Below, piece after piece: positions 52,936-61,209 of a DNA stretch of 64,000 bases (within the stretch, counting starts at the first letter, position 1; each line of letters opens with the position of its first letter). The notes below the pieces were generated by a model. The model worked only from the letters and a program-made list of their open reading frames with translations. It was not told where the DNA came from and ran no database searches. The stretch is from positions 62,001-126,000 of the forward strand of contig CAOTKV010000003.1 of NCBI GenBank assembly GCA_948530865.1. Direction: 5' to 3'. The position numbers and the translations under genes are program-made. The DNA is from an uncultured Clostridia bacterium (GTDB lineage: Bacteria > Bacillota > Clostridia > TANB77 > CAG-508).

Positions 52936-54092
52936 TCTTTTTTTACTTTAATTTCAAGTAATTTTTCTTTTAATTCTTTTTCAATATTAACAAGTTCTTT
53001 TTCTGCTTCTATTCTCTTTGCTCTTCCATTTTCATGAATTTCAAGAACTTTGTCTAATGTTTCAATTATATCTTTATTTGTTTGTTGTAGTGTTTCTACA
53101 TTTACTATTGCTTTTTCTGATTCTTCAGCAATTTCAATAGTACCTTGTTTTAACATTTCACTATTCTTCTTTAGCATCTCGTTTGTTGTATCTGTAACAG
53201 ATTTTTGAACATTTAGTGCACTTTTTGAATTAACTAAACCTAAAGCTATAACTATTTGATTTTTCCAAAGAGGAATTGTATTTATTAAAGAACTTTGAAT
53301 TTTTTCAACTAATTCACTATCATTATTTTGTATTAATCTAATTTGTGGAGCCATTTGAATTGAAATAATTCTTGTTGTTTTTAGATCATATATTTTCTTT
53401 TCAAATCTATTAATCATATTAACCATATCATTTGCTTTTTGAGCATCTGTTTGCTCTCCTGTTTCTGCTGCCTTTTTTTGTAATTCTGGTAAAACGACAT
53501 TTCTTAATTCTTCTAGCTTTTTCTCTCCTGCAATTATATATAATGAAATTTCTTTAAAATATTCTAAATTCTTTTCATACATTGTATCAAAAATTGTAAT
53601 ATCTTTTAACATTCTAATTTTTTGTGTTTCCAATTGTTTTTCAATTTTATCAACATTATTTGATACTTGATCATATTTTGCAATCATTTTCTCTATTTGC
53701 TTTTTAGCACTGAAAAATATAGATTTCAATCCCTTTGGGTTCATTGATTCTGGAACATCTGTATCAAAATTTTTTACTTGTACTACTAAGTCTGTTAATA
53801 ATTCCCCTACTTCTCCAGCATTTTTGGTTTTTACACTACTTAATACATTATCTGAAAAATCAGAAATTTTGCTTTGCGCAGCTGCTCCAAATTGTAATAC
53901 TTGTGTTGAATCAGTTACATCTATTTTACTACAAAATTCATCGATTGCATTTTTCTCTTCTTGAGTAAGTAAATCATAATTTAATGAATTTTCTACTTTT
54001 TCATCTGTAACTTTTTCTCCTGTTAAAATTTCTTTTTCAATTTTTTCTGAAGCCACTTTGGGCTCCACTTTCAATTCTAATGCTTCACTCAT
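52932..54092 (-). CDS. TelA-family (toxic anion resistance) protein
   Basis: 386 residues, mostly helical and coiled-coil, without signal peptide. The segment IISIQMAPQIRLIQNNDSEL followed by PLWKNQIVIALGLVN and DTTNEMLKKNSEML is the TelA/YceH family signature. Related proteins are linked to tellurite and other envelope stress resistance, but their biochemical action is unresolved. It is the last gene of an operon with a solute-binding protein, an XpaC-like protein and a VWA fusion. TelA and XpaC partners are known together from Ter-type stress gene neighbourhoods; the VWA/binding-protein partners are the unusual part. Confidence 0.88.
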   Translation of the reverse strand: MSEALELKVEPKVASEKIEKEILTGEKVTDEKVENSLNYDLLTQEEKNAIDEFCSKIDVTDSTQVLQFGAAAQSKISDFSDNVLSSVKTKNAGEVGELLTDLVVQVKNFDTDVPESMNPKGLKSIFFSAKKQIEKMIAKYDQVSNNVDKIEKQLETQKIRMLKDITIFDTMYEKNLEYFKEISLYIIAGEKKLEELRNVVLPELQKKAAETGEQTDAQKANDMVNMINRFEKKIYDLKTTRIISIQMAPQIRLIQNNDSELVEKIQSSLINTIPLWKNQIVIALGLVNSKSALNVQKSVTDTTNEMLKKNSEMLKQGTIEIAEESEKAIVNVETLQQTNKDIIETLDKVLEIHENGRAKRIEAEKELVNIEKELKEKLLEIKVKKD

Positions 54093-54106
54093 TTTTCTTC
54101 CTCCAT

Positions 54107-55246
54107 TTAATTACCTAAATATTCTATTAATCTGTCATACATAGACATTTTTAAACTTGAAACTGTTTTTGTTATTGTTTGTGGTATTCCTGGAATTCCA
54201 ACTTTAGATACATCATAATTTCCAGAACCCACACCAGTTCTAAAACCATATTTTTCCCATGCAATTTGTCCTATTTCTGAATCTTCAAAAACACTACTAT
54301 ATATATTTCCATTCTCAGTAAATGTTGCTATACAATGTGAATTCCAAATTGTAGGTGATGGATAAAGTATTCTTATACTATCTTTTACTTGATTAAATCC
54401 ATCTGGATTTGATGTTGCAAATTCAATTATTGATTTTTCATAATCAACAATCATTGGTTCTCCACCCATTCCAGTCTTTAAATATTTTTCAAACAAATCT
54501 GCTGGTGTATTATTCATATAACCAGACTTCTCATAAAATTCTTTTAATTTTGGAAGATTCTCTTCTAAATTATTTTCAGTAACACTTCCACCACTCATAA
54601 TAGAAAGTAATAATCCATAATAAGTAGCACCAGGTGAAGAGGTAACAGGGTCTGTAGATGCAATATTAATATTACCATATAACATATCTAACCCTATATC
54701 AGACCATTTTTTACCTTCTAATATATAATTTAGAAGCTTATCCATATCTGTAATAAAAAAAGTTCCATTTTCTTCTGTAACAATTCCTTCAGCAACTAGA
54801 CTATCTACAACTTTATCCCAACTATATATAACTATTGGTGTATTCAATGTAAGTCCACCTTGCAAAACTGGATATCTATCAGCTTCATTTTTTGTTTTAT
54901 TTGGAGCTAATCTATAATAATCTAAAAATCTTTGATCAGAGCAAAACATTAAATCATAACTTGATCCATCTTTTCTAACTAATGGTTCTTTTACTATTTT
55001 TCCATTACTCCATGAATCATATATAACATTAATTCCATACTTATCTTTCATTATTTGATTAACACGTTCATCAGCAATAAAATCTTCTTTTCCGCCACCA
55101 ACAGCAACTGTAATATCTATTAAATTTTCACTTTCATTTTTAGAAATATCATTTTCTTCAATAGAATTGCTTGTAAAAAATTTTATTCCTATTATTACAA
55201 ATATTAAAATAACTAATATTGCAAATCCTAAAATTTTCTTATTCAA
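54107..55246 (-). CDS. Membrane-anchored extracellular solute-binding-like protein
   Basis: 379 residues. One N-terminal helix (about 6-25) without a lipobox cysteine anchors it. The rest has the bilobed binding-protein look, including SSYDLMFCSDQRFLDYYRL, DPVTSSPGATYYGLLLSIM and GEPMIVDYEKSIIEFA. The SPGATYYGLLLS segment parallels NSGATAYLGLLSS in the VWA fusion two genes upstream, so the two are related. No ABC permease or ATPase gene is nearby, which suggests a sensory rather than transport role. It follows the XpaC-like gene by 15 bases. Confidence 0.75.
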   Translation of the reverse strand: MNKKILGFAILVILIFVIIGIKFFTSNSIEENDISKNESENLIDITVAVGGGKEDFIADERVNQIMKDKYGINVIYDSWSNGKIVKEPLVRKDGSSYDLMFCSDQRFLDYYRLAPNKTKNEADRYPVLQGGLTLNTPIVIYSWDKVVDSLVAEGIVTEENGTFFITDMDKLLNYILEGKKWSDIGLDMLYGNINIASTDPVTSSPGATYYGLLLSIMSGGSVTENNLEENLPKLKEFYEKSGYMNNTPADLFEKYLKTGMGGEPMIVDYEKSIIEFATSNPDGFNQVKDSIRILYPSPTIWNSHCIATFTENGNIYSSVFEDSEIGQIAWEKYGFRTGVGSGNYDVSKVGIPGIPQTITKTVSSLKMSMYDRLIEYLGN

Positions 55247-55261
55247 ATTAAGAATCCTCCT

Positions 55262-55888
55262 TTATTTTAAATCAAAATCATTTTCTGTATTTATTCCTTC
55301 AGATTTAAGCATACTTTCAAATACTTTTATTTCTGCATCTGTATCTATAATTTCTGATTGAAATAAATTTGATAATTGAATTTTTAATGATGCATTTATT
55401 TTTATAATCATCTGCTTTGTATTTTCCATTGCTTCTTTAATTTCATTTGTATTTAGATTTTGATTTTCTATATTATCATAAGTTATTAGAAGTTTTAATG
55501 TTGTTGGTAAATAATAATTAAAGAAGTTCTGTCCTTTATTTAATTTTGAAGGAGATTTTGAAATTTCATCAATTATTTTTGCTGATGTATCATGTATCTC
55601 TTCGATATTCTTTACAAGTTCTTTATCTTCAATTTTATTCATTACCTCATAGATTTTGGCATTATTTTTCTTAGCATTATTTAGCAAATCATAAAAAGAT
55701 TCATTACTATTATTTGTCTCAAGTTTATTTTGAGAATCTGACAATAATAAATTTCCTGCACCATATGCAATTGCTGCAATTCCTAATGATGGTAATAAAG
55801 AAACATTTAGTGCTAAATATGGAACTGCAAAAAATGCTCCACCAATTAAAGCTGAAATTATAGGTTTGTTAGTATTCTTTTTACTCAT
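55262..55888 (-). CDS. XpaC-like protein (5-bromo-4-chloroindolyl phosphate hydrolysis family)
   Basis: 208 residues. Two short hydrophobic segments (about 9-47, ISALIGGAFFAVPYLALN and LPSLGIAAIAYGAG) precede a helical cytoplasmic domain containing GQNFFNYYLPTTLKLLITYD, the hallmark of the XpaC family. XpaC is commonly encoded next to TelA and probably works with it at the membrane; catalytic activity is doubtful despite the name. It begins one base after the stop of the VWA fusion. Confidence 0.82.
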   Translation of the reverse strand: MSKKNTNKPIISALIGGAFFAVPYLALNVSLLPSLGIAAIAYGAGNLLLSDSQNKLETNNSNESFYDLLNNAKKNNAKIYEVMNKIEDKELVKNIEEIHDTSAKIIDEISKSPSKLNKGQNFFNYYLPTTLKLLITYDNIENQNLNTNEIKEAMENTKQMIIKINASLKIQLSNLFQSEIIDTDAEIKVFESMLKSEGINTENDFDLK

Positions 55889-55889
55889 T

Positions 55890-57509
55890 TTAATTGTATC
55901 CCCTCACCTCTTTAAATGCTTTTAATAAATCTGTCTTTCCATCAAAAATTTTTCCATTTGTTAAATCTGCCAATTCTTGTAATTCTTTTTCATAAGCATC
56001 TCCAAACATTATTGAATATACTGGAATTTGCTTATTATTAGAATTATAAAATCTTTCAAACTCAGAATATTTTCCTAAATTTGACTGTCCATCTGTCATT
56101 AAAACAACTGATACATTATATTTATTTAAATCTTCATTATTTAAAATTCCAATAGCCTTAATCGTAGGCTCATATATATTGGTTGATCCTTTAGAAGGTT
56201 GTGATTTTATATCATTAATTAATTCATTAGTAGATAGACCATTTTCAGCATACCATGTATCTAATACATATGTACTAAATGGTATTACTGTTATTTTATC
56301 TTTTTCAGTAAACTGTAACAAATCTTTTTTAGCGTTTTGTTCAGTTAAAATATATTCCATTGCCTCTACTAATTGCTTATTTCCTTCTCCTATCATACTT
56401 CCTGAATAATCTAAACAAAATATTGTATGAACTGGCTTTCTTAATTCAGATTGATAAATTGCAAGTGAATTTTGTATAACTTCTGTATTTGGAAATTTTA
56501 TTGGTACTATATATCTATTTGTATCAATTCCCCAACTAGGGTTAAATATATTTTTATCTGCATTTGAATTTACTCCACCATACCAAGTTCTTCTTCCTAA
56601 TTTTTCTAATTCTTTTTGTCCTTCACTGCTTAATATATAATTTTGTATAATCTCAAAATTCTCTTTTTTATTTTCATTTCCATTATCTATATATGCAAAA
56701 GGTGAATCTGAAATAGATACACCATCTACTGGATATAAAGCATATAAGGTTTCTAATTTATTTTCACTTAATTTTTTATTTATATTTATTATTGATGATT
56801 CATATGTTACTACTGCCTCATAAGAGCCATTTATAAATAATTCTTCTAAAAATTCTTCACTACCAGAAGAACGTTCAAGTCCTGTAAATAATGATATTAA
56901 TTCAGATTTTACAGTTTCATTTTCAATATCTGATAATTTTAAAACTTCTGGACTACCAGCTATTGATGATAGCAATCCAAGATATGCTGTCGCACCAGAA
57001 TTTGTTTGAGTTGGATTAGACATACTAAATTTTAATTTTCCACTTTTTATAGCACTTATAATATCTGATGTATAAATTTCTTTATCTTTAAATCCTAATT
57101 CTTGTGCTTTAGATTCTTTTACAGCAAAAACAACTGGATTTGTACTTGTTGATTTAGAATTCAAAATTGAAACTTCTTTATTTAACATATATAACCAAAT
57201 TGAATTTGAAGTCCATACTGCATCATATTTTTCTCCCATATTCAATTTTTCCATAATATCTAAAGTTCCAGCATATTCAAATGATACATCTATTCCTTGA
57301 CTTTTAGCATAATTCCTTATGTTATCTTCCATATCTTTATTTTCAGAACTTGATATTATTTTTAATGTATTATCATTTATTTCTTGATTTACTTGAGTAT
57401 CATCAATATAAAAACTATCTTTATAATCATTATAGGCTATAAAAATACAACCTATAAGTATAATAAATAATGGTAATATAACATTATATAAATTCTTTTG
57501 TTGGCTCAA
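55890..57509 (-). CDS. Solute-binding-like domain fused to a VWA domain
   Basis: 539 residues from a TTG start at 57509 (GGAGG seven bases upstream). A membrane helix (about 9-26) leads to a binding-protein-like domain (about 45-340, with MSNPTQTNSGATAYLGLL). A C-terminal VWA domain (about 355-530) has an intact MIDAS: DYSGSM, a threonine in GSTNIYEP and MTDGQ. VWA domains bind a metal and partner proteins. The fusion of a ligand-binding module with a VWA module outside the membrane, in front of XpaC, a second binding protein and TelA, suggests a sensing or assembly complex. First gene of the operon. Confidence 0.8.
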   Translation of the reverse strand: MSQQKNLYNVILPLFIILIGCIFIAYNDYKDSFYIDDTQVNQEINDNTLKIISSSENKDMEDNIRNYAKSQGIDVSFEYAGTLDIMEKLNMGEKYDAVWTSNSIWLYMLNKEVSILNSKSTSTNPVVFAVKESKAQELGFKDKEIYTSDIISAIKSGKLKFSMSNPTQTNSGATAYLGLLSSIAGSPEVLKLSDIENETVKSELISLFTGLERSSGSEEFLEELFINGSYEAVVTYESSIININKKLSENKLETLYALYPVDGVSISDSPFAYIDNGNENKKENFEIIQNYILSSEGQKELEKLGRRTWYGGVNSNADKNIFNPSWGIDTNRYIVPIKFPNTEVIQNSLAIYQSELRKPVHTIFCLDYSGSMIGEGNKQLVEAMEYILTEQNAKKDLLQFTEKDKITVIPFSTYVLDTWYAENGLSTNELINDIKSQPSKGSTNIYEPTIKAIGILNNEDLNKYNVSVVLMTDGQSNLGKYSEFERFYNSNNKQIPVYSIMFGDAYEKELQELADLTNGKIFDGKTDLLKAFKEVRGYN

Positions 57510-57549
57510 TGTTTATCCTCCAAAAAATACTTTTCATAAATATTCTATT

Positions 57550-58401
57550 TTATTTTTCTTGTTTTGTAAAGTTAATATTTTTTAAAATAGCAGTTATAAT
57601 TATTGCAGTTATTCCAGCTACAATACAAATATTAGATTTTTCTGATAACTCAAACAAAATATCATTAATAATATTTATAATCAAATTGCTTATCGATGTT
57701 GTTAATACAAGCAAATCATCAATATTTATATTACTATTAATTAGATTTATAGCTAATTTAATTAGTACTCCTAATGATAATAATGAAATTCCTACATAAT
57801 TAATTCCATTTAATAAATCTTTTATATTAATTAAAATTAATAACACTAATAATATAATTATTGCAATTATTGGAATATTTCCTACTTTATTATATATTCT
57901 GTTTAAAGTCTCTATTCCCTCATGTCCTTTTGAATACAAAGTATTTGAAGCGTTTACATTTTTTGTATACTCTTTTACAATTAAATCTTCAAATTTTTTT
58001 ATATTTTCTTTTCCTTGATTATTCATTTTCATATCTTCTTTTTCAAGATATTCATTTATTTTATTATCTAAATTTTCTTTAACATTTTCACTACTTAAAG
58101 TAATATCAGTTCCATCATATAATTTATTCACAATACTATTTACATCTTTTTTGATATCTTCTTCAGTAAATAAATTTTTTATTGTATCTTCTGGTAATCC
58201 AGATTGATATATATAATTTTCAAATCCATTTTCTACTTCCCTAGAAACTTGTAAATAAAATTCTGTCTCTTCTAATTTTGAACTAAAGTAATTTTTATTT
58301 AGAATTTTGTTTCCTAGAATATTAATAGCAAAAGACATTGCAATTACTATAATTAATAAAAATGATAAAATTATATTTAATATAGTTTTTAAAATTCTCA
58401 T
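57550..58401 (-). CDS. Membrane protein of unknown function next to sortase
   Basis: 283 residues. An N-terminal helix (about 8-28) is followed by a helical extracytoplasmic domain (about 35-170, KLEETEFYLQVSREVE, FTEEDIKKDVNSIVNKLYDG) and four C-terminal membrane segments (about 172-275). I do not recognise the family. It starts at ATG 58401 with GGAGGAAGG upstream and follows the sortase by 22 bases, so it is likely part of the sortase operon and may help present or assemble the sortase substrate. Confidence 0.65.
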   Translation of the reverse strand: MRILKTILNIILSFLLIIVIAMSFAINILGNKILNKNYFSSKLEETEFYLQVSREVENGFENYIYQSGLPEDTIKNLFTEEDIKKDVNSIVNKLYDGTDITLSSENVKENLDNKINEYLEKEDMKMNNQGKENIKKFEDLIVKEYTKNVNASNTLYSKGHEGIETLNRIYNKVGNIPIIAIIILLVLLILINIKDLLNGINYVGISLLSLGVLIKLAINLINSNINIDDLLVLTTSISNLIINIINDILFELSEKSNICIVAGITAIIITAILKNINFTKQEK

Positions 58402-58423
58402 TCTATATCCTTCCTCCTAAAAA

Positions 58424-59044
58424 TTACTCTACTTCAACCAAATTTGCATATACTACATATCTTTGAGTAGCATGACCAATGTTATTTATTGGCCAACATG
58501 TATATAACATTAAAATTTCTTTTTCTTTTTGTATTGGAACTTCCTCTGTTGCTGTTTCATCAATAATCTTTGTTTCATATATTTCATATTTAAATATTCC
58601 ATATGTCGTATCTAATAATATTTCATCACCAATTTCAGCTTTTGGTAAATTAGCAAGAAAAGACTTAAAATTATGACCAGCCATAACTACACTTCCACCT
58701 TCTCCTGGAAAATATGATATATCATCATGAGCAACACCACTTTTTAAAATATTATATGTTGCACCATAATATACTGGTAAATCTACATTAATACTTTCTA
58801 TTTTTATATTAGCATATTTACTTCCATATGTTGGATAATTTACTAATACATCTCCTTCTAAAACTGGAGTTATTGTTTGAACATCATTTTCACTAATTGT
58901 TATTATTTGTAAAAGGTTCGTTGCCATTTCAAATTTTTCTTTACCAACCTTTATTACAATACAACTAATTAAAAGTACAAACAAAAAAGCAACTATTAAC
59001 GAAATAATAGCTGCTTTTATACTTTTTAATATATTTTTTATCAT
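58424..59044 (-). CDS. Sortase (class D-like transpeptidase)
   Basis: 206 residues. An N-terminal membrane anchor (about 9-32) is followed by the sortase fold with VLVNYPTYGSKYANIKI, SVVMAGHNFKSF carrying the catalytic histidine, MLYTCWP carrying the catalytic cysteine and HATQRYVVYANL carrying the arginine. It joins surface proteins to cell wall or spore peptidoglycan. The size and single N-terminal anchor fit class D or E. The gene directly upstream (59052-59639) encodes a secreted protein with a sortase-like C-terminal signal, the likely dedicated substrate. Confidence 0.9.
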   Translation of the reverse strand: MIKNILKSIKAAIISLIVAFLFVLLISCIVIKVGKEKFEMATNLLQIITISENDVQTITPVLEGDVLVNYPTYGSKYANIKIESINVDLPVYYGATYNILKSGVAHDDISYFPGEGGSVVMAGHNFKSFLANLPKAEIGDEILLDTTYGIFKYEIYETKIIDETATEEVPIQKEKEILMLYTCWPINNIGHATQRYVVYANLVEVE

Positions 59045-59051
59045 CTACAGA

Positions 59052-59639
59052 TTATGCTCTTTTTTTTACAACTACTGCAACGGCAACAATTGCTAAAACT
59101 ACTACTGCATATACTGCATAGTTAGCACCTGTATATAATAATGTTTCTCCTGCTGGTTTTGTTGTAGATGTATTTGTATTTCCTGGTAAAGAAGCTACAT
59201 CTTTTGTAATTAAAGATTCAACTTTTCCAGAAGCTAAAACTTTAGAATTACGTGTTAATGTATATGTATTATCAGATGTATTAACTTTTAATGTTAGTCC
59301 AACTGCACTAGCAGCATCTGTAGCTAATGAAATAATTTTTGATTTTACATCAGCACTTAAATTTGCAACATCTTTTACACCTGAATCTGTAACTAATTTT
59401 TCTGCTTCCATAATTTTTGCATATGCTGTATCAGCTTGTGAATCATTTACATTTTTTGCAAGATCATCTCTTATAGCTGTTTTTTGACTATTTGTTAATT
59501 CAAACATCATTCCATTGATAACATGATAATTTGTAACATACTCTGTTAATTCTTTTGTTCCTGCATTAACATTTAAAGACATTGTAATTACAGCTAAAAC
59601 TACAAGTGCCATAACTAATAATTTTGATATTTTACTCAT
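59052..59639 (-). CDS. Secreted surface protein with LLYTG sorting-like signal
   Basis: About 195 residues from ATG 59639 (AAAGGGG upstream). A signal peptide ends near NVNAGT. A small alpha-helical domain with LSADVKSKIISLATDAA and GLTLKVNTSDNTYTLTR is followed by a Thr/Asn-rich linker. The C-terminus is LLYTGANYA, a hydrophobic helix and KKRA. This is the order of a cell-wall sorting signal (motif, helix, basic tail), but the motif is LLYTG rather than LPxTG. It is encoded seven bases upstream of the sortase. Function unknown. Confidence 0.75.
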   Translation of the reverse strand: MSKISKLLVMALVVLAVITMSLNVNAGTKELTEYVTNYHVINGMMFELTNSQKTAIRDDLAKNVNDSQADTAYAKIMEAEKLVTDSGVKDVANLSADVKSKIISLATDAASAVGLTLKVNTSDNTYTLTRNSKVLASGKVESLITKDVASLPGNTNTSTTKPAGETLLYTGANYAVYAVVVLAIVAVAVVVKKRA

Positions 59640-59847
59640 TTTTTCCCCTTTCACTATTAAAAAATTAATACTAATAATATTTTAACATTTCTAAATTTCC
59701 TTTGCAATACCTTTTTTTTGGAATTATTTTATCTAAAAATTTGTATTCCATATAATAAAAGCATTTTCAAAATTTATTAATATTTTTTTAAAATCTTCTT
59801 GAATTATAATTTAGTATATGTTATTATATTAATTGTTAATTTCATTT

Positions 59848-59922
59848 AGGGGTATAGTGTCAATGGTAGCACATCGGTCTCCAAAACCGCCTGTGTGGGT
59901 TCGAATCCTACTACCCCTGCCA
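59848..59922 (+). tRNA. tRNA-Trp (anticodon CCA)
   Basis: A complete cloverleaf: acceptor AGGGGTA/TACCCCT, D-arm GTG/CAC, anticodon loop CTCCAAA with anticodon CCA (reads UGG), T-arm GTGGG-TTCGAAT-CCTAC, discriminator G and an encoded CCA end. The first pair of the anticodon stem (T-C) is a mismatch. It is followed by its own terminator at 59929-59957. Confidence 0.95.
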
Positions 59923-59928
59923 TAAAAA

Positions 59929-59957
59929 ACTAGATTTGAATAAAATCTAGTTTTTTT
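59929..59957 (+). terminator. Terminator after tRNA-Trp
   Basis: A nine-base stem ACTAGATTT/AAATCTAGT with a five-base loop is followed by a T-run. It lies six bases beyond the tRNA and about 20 bases before the ribosome binding site of the M23 gene. Confidence 0.85.
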
Positions 59958-59988
59958 ATATTCTTTTTTCAATAAAGGAGGTATTCTT

Positions 59989-60574
59989 ATAAATAATTTT
60001 ATTTCAATTTTTTTTACAATTATTCTATTTTTAATAATCTATTTAAATATCATTAATTTTTTCAATAATTACTCATCTAATTTAAATGTTGATAAGAATT
60101 TAAATTCTGATTATCACTTTTCTTCTCAAGATTTTATTTGGCCTATTCCTCGGCTTTCACACAATAACTTCTTATTTTGGACCTAGAAAATCCCCTGCAA
60201 AAGGAAGCTCTTCAAATCATTCTGGAATAGATATTTCTGCTCCTCAAAATACATCCGTATATTCTGTGATTAGCGGAAAGGTTGAATATGTAGGATTTAA
60301 TGGAGCAAATGGTTGCACTGTTATAATTTCAAATAATAATATATCTATATCATATTGTCATCTTTCTCCTAATTTTTTAGTAAATGTTGGAGATCAAATT
60401 GATAAAGGAAAAATTATTGGAAATGTTGGTCCTAAAAATATTTATACTATTCCTAATAATCCATATAAGGATTCTAATGGAAATCCCACAAATGGTGCAA
60501 CAACTGGATGTCATCTACATCTTACAATAAAAAAAGACGGCATAGCCGTCAATCCTTTGAATTTCTTTAATTAA
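59989..60574 (+). CDS. M23-family peptidoglycan endopeptidase, AUA start and +1 frameshift at CGG
   Basis: A very strong AAAGGAGGT (59974-59982) stands before ATA 59989; there is no ATG, GTG or TTG in frame. From there the frame encodes an N-terminal membrane anchor (FISIFFTIILFLIIYLNII), a short linker and DFIWPIP, then meets CGG (60151-60153) and a TAG 11 codons later. Skipping the C gives GFHTITSYFGPRKSPAKGSS and the complete M23 catalytic domain with NHSGIDIS and CHLHLTI zinc motifs, to TAA 60574; about 194 residues in all. It cleaves peptide cross-links in peptidoglycan. No promoter is visible after the tRNA terminator, so a decayed gene is possible. Confidence 0.7.
60148..60154 (+). other. 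Putative +1 recoding site CCT-CGG-C in the M23 gene
   Basis: The bases read CCT CGG C, with CGG at 60151-60153 being codon 55 from the ATA start. Omitting the C yields CCT GGC TTT CAC, that is WPIPGFH, matching the usual W-P-(I/V)-P-G-(Y/F) opening of M23 domains. Third example of NNT-CGG-N in the window. Confidence 0.7.
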
Positions 60575-61137
60575 ATTCTTTCCATGTATTCACCAGTTCT
60601 TGTATCTATTCTTATAACATCGCCGATATTTACAAATAATGGAACTGATATTTCTAAACCATTTTCTAATGTTGCTGGTTTACCAGAAGTTGTAGTTGTA
60701 TTTCCACTAAATCCTGGTTCTGTATATGTAACTTCTAATTCAACAAACATTGGTGGTTCTACGTTAAATACTTTTCCTTTAAAAGATAATACTGTAACAT
60801 TCATATTTTCTTTTATATATTTTAAAGCATCTCCTAATTGTTCTTCATTTAATGGTATTTGTTCATATGTTTCATTATCCATGAAATAATATAAACCTTC
60901 ATCTTGATATAAATATTGCATATCTCTTTTTTCAATTTCAGCACCTTGTAATTTTTCAGATGGATTGAATGTTCTTTCAATAACTGCACCTGTTATTACA
61001 TTTTTCATTTTTACTCTAACAAAAGCTGCCCCTTTTCCTGGTTTTACATGTTGAAATTCAACAACTTTGAAAACATTTCCATCTAATTCAAATGTTGTAT
61101 TATTTCTTAAATCTCCAGCCATATATACTTCTGCCAT
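60571..61137 (-). CDS. efp: Translation elongation factor P
   Basis: 188 residues with the three-domain EF-P fold. It has FELDGNVFKVVEFQHVKPGKGAAFVR with the tip lysine in KPGKG, then RTFNPSEKLQGAEIEKRDMQYLY and a C-terminal GLEISVPLFVNIGDVIRIDT. It relieves ribosome stalling at polyproline. ATG 61137 has AAGGAG nine bases upstream. Its stop overlaps the convergent M23 stop by two bases, with no terminator between them. It follows the M24 peptidase gene in the same direction. Confidence 0.96.
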   Translation of the reverse strand: MAEVYMAGDLRNNTTFELDGNVFKVVEFQHVKPGKGAAFVRVKMKNVITGAVIERTFNPSEKLQGAEIEKRDMQYLYQDEGLYYFMDNETYEQIPLNEEQLGDALKYIKENMNVTVLSFKGKVFNVEPPMFVELEVTYTEPGFSGNTTTTSGKPATLENGLEISVPLFVNIGDVIRIDTRTGEYMERI

Positions 61138-61209
61138 ACTAATTCTCTCCTTTTCGTTTTATTTAAACTACATATTATATTAACATATTTTTCCTTTTGA
61201 ATCAATAGT

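Noticed and set aside
59848..59922. tRNA-Trp as the decoder of CGG
   Set aside because: Its anticodon is CCA with a normal seven-base loop, which reads UGG. Nothing suggests CGG or quadruplet reading.
3297..60153. Reassignment of CGG to another single amino acid (Trp, Gln or other)
   Set aside because: Reading CGG as any one amino acid leaves the frame unchanged, and stops follow within 8-11 codons in all three genes. Only a one-base shift or a four-base codon restores the proteins.
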